Shown here: piece by piece, positions 60,062-64,000 of the stretch
Layout: each line of letters begins with the position of its first letter
Position numbering within the stretch: position 1 is the first letter of the stretch
NCBI RefSeq assembly: GCF_029892965.1
Contig: NZ_JARXWN010000004.1
Span: 238,616 to 302,615 of the forward strand
DNA: 64,000 nt
Source: Dysgonomonas sp. PF1-14
GTDB taxonomy: Bacteria; Bacteroidota; Bacteroidia; Bacteroidales; Dysgonomonadaceae
Reading direction: 5' to 3'
Translations under genes and position numbers: made by a program
The notes under the pieces: model-generated
Databases searched by the model: none
The model's input: the letters and a program-made list of their open reading frames with translations, nothing else
Told to the model about the DNA's origin: nothing

Positions 60062-61345
60062 ATGTTGAATCCGTCTGAAATAGAGCAAATAGTCAATCTT
60101 GTAAAGAAGGAAGTTGTGCCAGCCATAGGTTGCACCGAACCGGTAGCTGTATCCCTGTGTGTAGCCAAAGCCACAGAAATATTAGGACAGCTTCCCGATA
60201 AAATAAAACTCTACCTGAGTGCCAATATCCTCAAAAATGCAATGGGCGTGGGCATTCCGGGAACAAAGATGGTAGGTTTGCCTATCGCTGTAGCTTTAGG
60301 GGCAATGATAGGTAAGAGTGAATATGGCTTACAGGTGTTGAAAGACCTGACTCCGGAGGATGTAGAGCGTGGTAGGCAATATATTGCTGAAAAGCGTATC
60401 GAAATATCGCTAAAGGAAGATATACAAGATAATCTTTATATAGAAGTACATTGCCTCAAAAATGATAATGAATCAGTCGCTATCATAAAAACGGCGCATA
60501 CGAATTTTACTTATCTGGCGCTTAACGGAAATGTACTACTCGAAAAAGATTGCGTTGAGACAGAAGAGGAAGGCAGTGACGATATTGTACTTTCTTTCGA
60601 GAAAGTTCATGCATTTTCAACTACAGTTCCATTAGATAAAATCCGGTTTATACTACAAGCAGCAGAGCTGAACCGTGCTGCATCTGCATTATCGTCGCAG
60701 GGAAGTTATGGGCACAATGTGGGTAAAGTTGTAACAGGTACATTGGGTAAGCAGATATTCGGTGACTCTATTTTGTCGCATATCATGTCGCACACAGCGG
60801 CAGCTTGCGATGCACGTATGGATGGTGCTATGATTCCTGTAATGAGTAATTCGGGTAGTGGCAATCAGGGTATTACAGCCACGTTGCCGGTACTCAGCTA
60901 TGCTTCTGACACCGATTGCAGTGAAGAACAGCTTATCAGGGCGTTGATGTTAAGTCATCTGACGGTAGTTTACATCAAACAGAAGCTCGGGCGGCTTTCT
61001 GCCTTGTGTGGATGTGTGGTAGCGGCTACAGGTGCCAGTTGTGGCATCACTTACCTGATGGGAGGTGATTACAGTAAGATTACCTTTGCAGTAAAGAATA
61101 TGATCGCTAATATAACAGGCATGATCTGCGACGGGGCAAAACCGAGTTGTGCGCTTAAAATATCCAGTGGTGTATCTACGGCTGTCTTGTCGGCTATTAT
61201 GGCTATGGAAAACGAGGTTGTCTCTTCTCTCGAAGGCATTGTAGACGATGATGTGGATAAGACGATAGAGAATCTTACATCTATCGGCTCTGAGGGGATG
61301 CGCGAGACCGATAAGCTCGTATTGAAAATAATGACGAGTAAATAG
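60062..61345 (+). CDS. L-cysteine desulfidase / serine dehydratase alpha-like (CyuA/UPF0597)
   Basis: This 427-residue protein matches the UPF0597/CyuA family: AIGCTEPVAVSL near the start and SHTAAACDARMDGAMIPVMSNSGSGNQGI. A Cys pair in the C-terminal half (GCVVAATGASCG and later ICDGAKPSC) may bind an iron-sulfur cluster, as in related L-serine dehydratases. The likely reaction is breakdown of L-cysteine to pyruvate, H2S and ammonia, inferred from family. Single gene, ending at a terminator. Confidence 0.9.
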   Translation: MLNPSEIEQIVNLVKKEVVPAIGCTEPVAVSLCVAKATEILGQLPDKIKLYLSANILKNAMGVGIPGTKMVGLPIAVALGAMIGKSEYGLQVLKDLTPEDVERGRQYIAEKRIEISLKEDIQDNLYIEVHCLKNDNESVAIIKTAHTNFTYLALNGNVLLEKDCVETEEEGSDDIVLSFEKVHAFSTTVPLDKIRFILQAAELNRAASALSSQGSYGHNVGKVVTGTLGKQIFGDSILSHIMSHTAAACDARMDGAMIPVMSNSGSGNQGITATLPVLSYASDTDCSEEQLIRALMLSHLTVVYIKQKLGRLSALCGCVVAATGASCGITYLMGGDYSKITFAVKNMIANITGMICDGAKPSCALKISSGVSTAVLSAIMAMENEVVSSLEGIVDDDVDKTIENLTSIGSEGMRETDKLVLKIMTSK

Positions 61346-61395
61346 ACTGGAAAACCGTCCGGCCAAATTTAGGGTTGACAGGTACACAAAAAGAA

Positions 61396-61420
61396 ACCGG
61401 CCGATAAAATATCAGCCGGT
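61396..61420. terminator. Bidirectional terminator
   Basis: ACCGGC...GCCGGT with CGAT...ATCA extension and U-rich flanks lies between the convergent CyuA-like and HIT genes. Confidence 0.7.
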
Positions 61421-61442
61421 CTTATATATTATATTTTAAGTG

Positions 61443-61841
61443 TTAGGCTTGAATATTCTCTCTAATCTTTTCAGCGATCTCCTCAAATTCGGTCTTATCC
61501 AGTTTTAGCTTAGGATTGGACAGCAGCATGTCCGATTCTTTATTGATAGGAATCAGATGGATATGCGCATGAGGAACTTCCATGCCAAGTACCATTGTGC
61601 CGATACGTTTGCATGGGATGGCTTTTTCGATGGCCTTAGCAATCTTTTTAGCGAAGATGTGCATTTCACCTACGGTGGTGTCATCCAAGTCGAACAGGTA
61701 ATCTACCTCTTGCTTAGGTATAACCAGCGTATGACCTTTTGCCATCGGGTTGATATCCAGAAAAGCAAAGAATTTGTCGTTCTCAGCTATCTTGTAGGAA
61801 GGTATTTCGCCTGCTATTATTTTGCTAAAGATACTTGCCAT
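61443..61841 (-). CDS. HIT family protein
   Basis: This 132-residue protein has the histidine triad HAHIHLIP (~94-101) of nucleotide hydrolases and transferases (Hint branch: FAFLDINPMAKGHTLVIPKQEV). It hydrolyses nucleoside phosphoramidates or similar; natural substrate unknown. It lies 8 bp after greA in an operon. Confidence 0.95.
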   Translation of the reverse strand: MASIFSKIIAGEIPSYKIAENDKFFAFLDINPMAKGHTLVIPKQEVDYLFDLDDTTVGEMHIFAKKIAKAIEKAIPCKRIGTMVLGMEVPHAHIHLIPINKESDMLLSNPKLKLDKTEFEEIAEKIRENIQA

Positions 61842-61849
61842 TGTGCCGA

Positions 61850-62317
61850 TCAGATTGATATGTTCAGTATTTCAAATGTCATTAAGCCTACAGGGACTTT
61901 TATTTCAGCCACATCCCCGACTTTTTTACCCATCAGTCCCTGAGCGATAGGAGTGTTGATAGCAATCTTGTTTTCTTTCAGATTGGCTTCACTCTCGGCT
62001 ACAAGGGTATAGGTCATTTGCTGATTGTTCTTGGTATTGCGTATAGTTACCTTGTTCAGTATCTGAACCACATCGGTACCTATTGCATCCTCGTTGATCA
62101 TTCTGGCATTAGCCAACAGGTTCTTCAGCTGAGCTATTTTTGCCTCCAACAGGCCTTGAGCCTCTTTGGCTGCATCATATTCAGCATTTTCAGATAAGTC
62201 ACCTTTGTCGCGAGCCTCTGCTATTTGTTTTGATATAACGGGTCTTTCGCTTTCGAGGGCGCTTATTTCTTCTTTTAATTTCTTAAAACCGTCTTCGGTC
62301 ATGTAAGAGATAGCCAT
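61850..62317 (-). CDS. greA: Transcription elongation factor GreA
   Basis: This 155-residue factor rescues backtracked RNA polymerase by stimulating transcript cleavage. It has the N-terminal coiled coil (EEISALESERPVISKQIAEARDKGDLSENAEYDAAKEAQ with the acidic tip) and the C-terminal FKBP-like domain. First gene of a pair with HIT. A TATCTTTG -7-like box lies at 62442-62435 on the minus strand, giving a leader of ~110 nt. Confidence 0.96.
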   Translation of the reverse strand: MAISYMTEDGFKKLKEEISALESERPVISKQIAEARDKGDLSENAEYDAAKEAQGLLEAKIAQLKNLLANARMINEDAIGTDVVQILNKVTIRNTKNNQQMTYTLVAESEANLKENKIAINTPIAQGLMGKKVGDVAEIKVPVGLMTFEILNISI

Positions 62318-62434
62318 GGTAATTGAAAATTAGTTAGCGACTATTTATGTTATTGTTTTTTAAAGCGATAAAAAGAAAAAGAATCCTTGCCGTATAGGCC
62401 AGAACTCCTTTTCCTTTTTCATCTTGTTATCTAG

Positions 62435-62442
62435 CAAAGATA
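62435..62442 (-). promoter_or_regulatory. -7 box before greA
   Basis: TATCTTTG on the minus strand matches TAnnTTTG and would start the greA-HIT transcript about 110 nt upstream of greA. Confidence 0.5.
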
Positions 62443-62482
62443 AGATATAATTTCTATAATCTCAAAATTTATTGCAAGAGAT

Positions 62483-63655
62483 TTACATTATTTTTTGAAC
62501 TTCGGCGGTTAAATTGTCGTTTGGCGATAGCCTTTTAACAATATCTCCGTTCTTGTTAACTATAAATGTAGTAGGTAATCCTTGTATATTGAATTTAGTT
62601 ATCAGTTCTGAATTAAGAGACTTGCTGTCTCTTACACAAATCCAGGGTAGGTTTACTGCGCTGTTCTGCCACAAATGAGGGTCTGAGTCCAGTGATACCT
62701 GATATACTTCGAGGTTGCCTTTATGCTTAGAATATACGTTGTTTATCAGAATGTTGTGTGCCGGAGAAAAGTCTGTCTGATATGCAGTGAAATCAAGTAT
62801 GACTACTTTCCCTTTAAGCGATGACAGGCTTATATCCTGATTTTTAATATCAGGCAGCGATATATTATAGAATGTACTGTTATCAACAACGCCACTTTCG
62901 GTCAGTTTCTTTATTGTCTCCTGATCACTTGCAGCCTGTCTTATTTCAGATAGAGCCGATAGAGTAAAGGTTTTCAGATGAGCCGCTCTCGGGGATTTCG
63001 ATTTATACTGATCCCATACAGTAGCTACAGACTGGAATGCACCGATATCTTTTTTATCGAATGGGTCGAAAATAAGGTAGCCATCCACTTTCTGAAACAA
63101 GGCAAAATAAGAAGCGAGACTGTTATAATCCGAGAATATCAGATTCTTTGCCTGAGTTTTATATTCATCTATAGCGCTGCGGAAGGCATTTATGTATTCT
63201 TCCTGAGATATATCTTTATTATCGTATTTCTTTTTCAGATCCGAAAAAGACTGTGTCAGTTTATTTTGGGCTATGACTACATCTTTTATTTTCGAAGAAG
63301 CATCAGATCCTTCTACACTATAGTCGAGGGCGAATGTTTTAGCCGGAGCTTTTACGGTTATAGTCTCTATAGAATCTACAGCCAGATTTATTGTTTGCCC
63401 ATTCAATCTTAGCAGATAGAACTCAGCATATTCTAGGCTTGGCTCTTTGAATTTGAAGTTACCCTCTTTATCCAGTTTTGCAGAGTCGATAATTGTTGTC
63501 TCCGTCAGAGATCTTCTTTCCAGATATAACATGGTAGTATCGGCATCGCTGATTGTGCCTTCAATTATAAAATGAGGTTTCCTGTCTCCACAAGATAACA
63601 GGGTAAGTAATCCTATAGCTAATACTGTGAGCTTGGATAAAAGGGACGTTTTCAT
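62483..63655 (-). CDS. TlpA/AhpC-like lipoprotein lacking redox cysteines
   Basis: This 390-residue protein has a lipobox LLSC (Cys22), a DUF4369-like N-terminal domain (~25-110) and a C-terminal thioredoxin fold of TlpA type. In the usual FWASWCGPC position the sequence is FTAYQTDFS: Thr294 and Ser297 replace the two Cys, while the cis-proline motif GLPTTFIVNKNG (P361) is kept. It is therefore unlikely to act as a disulfide reductase and may bind a partner. Single gene upstream of greA. A TATCTTTG -7-like box is at 63696-63689. Confidence 0.85.
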   Translation of the reverse strand: MKTSLLSKLTVLAIGLLTLLSCGDRKPHFIIEGTISDADTTMLYLERRSLTETTIIDSAKLDKEGNFKFKEPSLEYAEFYLLRLNGQTINLAVDSIETITVKAPAKTFALDYSVEGSDASSKIKDVVIAQNKLTQSFSDLKKKYDNKDISQEEYINAFRSAIDEYKTQAKNLIFSDYNSLASYFALFQKVDGYLIFDPFDKKDIGAFQSVATVWDQYKSKSPRAAHLKTFTLSALSEIRQAASDQETIKKLTESGVVDNSTFYNISLPDIKNQDISLSSLKGKVVILDFTAYQTDFSPAHNILINNVYSKHKGNLEVYQVSLDSDPHLWQNSAVNLPWICVRDSKSLNSELITKFNIQGLPTTFIVNKNGDIVKRLSPNDNLTAEVQKIM

Positions 63656-63861
63656 ATATGATATATTTATATATAATGTTTAGTTCAGCAAAGATATTAA
63701 TTATAATCAAATCTTATAAAACTTGCATTTTTTAATTTCATAATTATCTATATGTTGAAATCAGCAATTTTCTATGAATCTTTTTCTCTCTTTTAATGTG
63801 TTCATGATTAGGGAAGTATAATTTAGTTTTCTAAACTTTTCTAAAATACTTCTTTTTTTAT
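63656..63861. other. AT-rich spacer
   Basis: No gene or structure is seen here except a -7-like box (63689-63696, minus) for the TlpA-like gene. Confidence 0.5.
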
Positions 63862-63893
63862 TTTGTATTTAGTTATTTTATTCTTTATCTTTG
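63862..63893 (+). promoter_or_regulatory. Strong promoter, possibly of an rRNA operon
   Basis: TTTG (63862-63865), 20 bp spacer, TATCTTTG (63886-63893). It is followed by a leader whose composition resembles rRNA leaders. Confidence 0.65.
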
Positions 63894-64000
63894 CACCCGC
63901 TTTGGGACAGAACGGGCTCTGTAATGACAGGCCTTCCTTGAAGCATAAGAAGCGATCTTTGAAATCAATGATAACAAGAATAAAGAGTAGTACAAGAATA
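63894..64000 (+). other. Possible rRNA operon leader (truncated by window)
   Basis: After the promoter there is CCCGCTTTGGGACAGAACGGG, which can fold, and a GCGATCTTTGAAATCAATGAT segment that recalls boxA-type antiterminator signals and Bacteroidetes 16S leaders. No 16S sequence is within the window, so this is a guess from leader style. Confidence 0.4.

Noticed and set aside
62318..62434. Attenuator in the greA leader
   Set aside because: Only weak and short pairings (GGCC...GGC) are visible, with no convincing terminator.

Overview
The window looks like chromosome from a low-GC Bacteroidales bacterium. Promoters fit the Bacteroidetes pattern TTTG-N18..20-TAnnTTTG. There is a TonB-dependent receptor, many lipoproteins, a PorW/SprE-type type IX secretion lipoprotein and DUF349, DUF5686 and DUF6688 proteins. 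I infer a Dysgonomonas/Porphyromonas/Tannerella-like lineage; the species cannot be fixed from sequence reading alone. There is no CRISPR array, tRNA or complete transposon. Only the leader of what may be an rRNA operon is seen, at the right edge.

Layout. 0-4.3 kb: duplicated small secreted proteins, a phage-terminase-like HTH protein, a repeat-rich spacer, a PIN-PhoH protein and a nested MITE. 4.3-9.7 kb (minus): a five-gene operon of ECF S component, phosphoribosyltransferase, TonB receptor, DUF362 protein and membrane polyferredoxin, probably uptake plus reductive handling of an unknown small molecule. 10-14.2 kb: kdsA, comB-like, yraN, WG-repeat lipoprotein, yjbR-like and birA. 14.6-21.1 kb: arginine operon argR-GNAT-argG-argC-(membrane protein)-(MutS-like)-argD, with two ARG boxes at its promoter. 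21-26.7 kb: small membrane proteins, a GH25 lysozyme, and a radical SAM/DUF6688 pair. 26.8-27.9 kb: an unusual KptA-like fusion.

28-32 kb: the aromatic amino acid operon pheA - aminotransferase - DAHP synthase/chorismate mutase. A clear Phe/Tyr leader-peptide attenuator precedes it, and a REP transposase gene with an in-frame amber codon interrupts it. 32-43 kb: lipoproteins, an ankyrin protein, an M13 peptidase, an SGNH hydrolase, an ABC-F protein, a small ABC module, a CPBP protease and a GNAT. 43-49 kb: a DUF349 protein and the PorW/SprE lipoprotein. 49.4-52 kb: a four-gene zinc-ribbon/DUF6620/SPFH cluster. 52-64 kb: acyl-CoA ligase, ettA, a DUF5686 outer-membrane protein, a lipid kinase, a second copy of the dispersed ~300 bp repeat, cysteine desulfidase, HIT, greA, and a TlpA-like lipoprotein without its redox cysteines.

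The strongest regulatory discoveries are the aromatic leader peptide with mutually exclusive hairpins and the ARG boxes over argR. The strongest mobile-DNA observations are a 207 bp MITE inside a repeat whose unoccupied paralogue is also in the window, the 57 kb-separated structured repeat with a swapped core, and REP palindromes inside the REP transposase gene.
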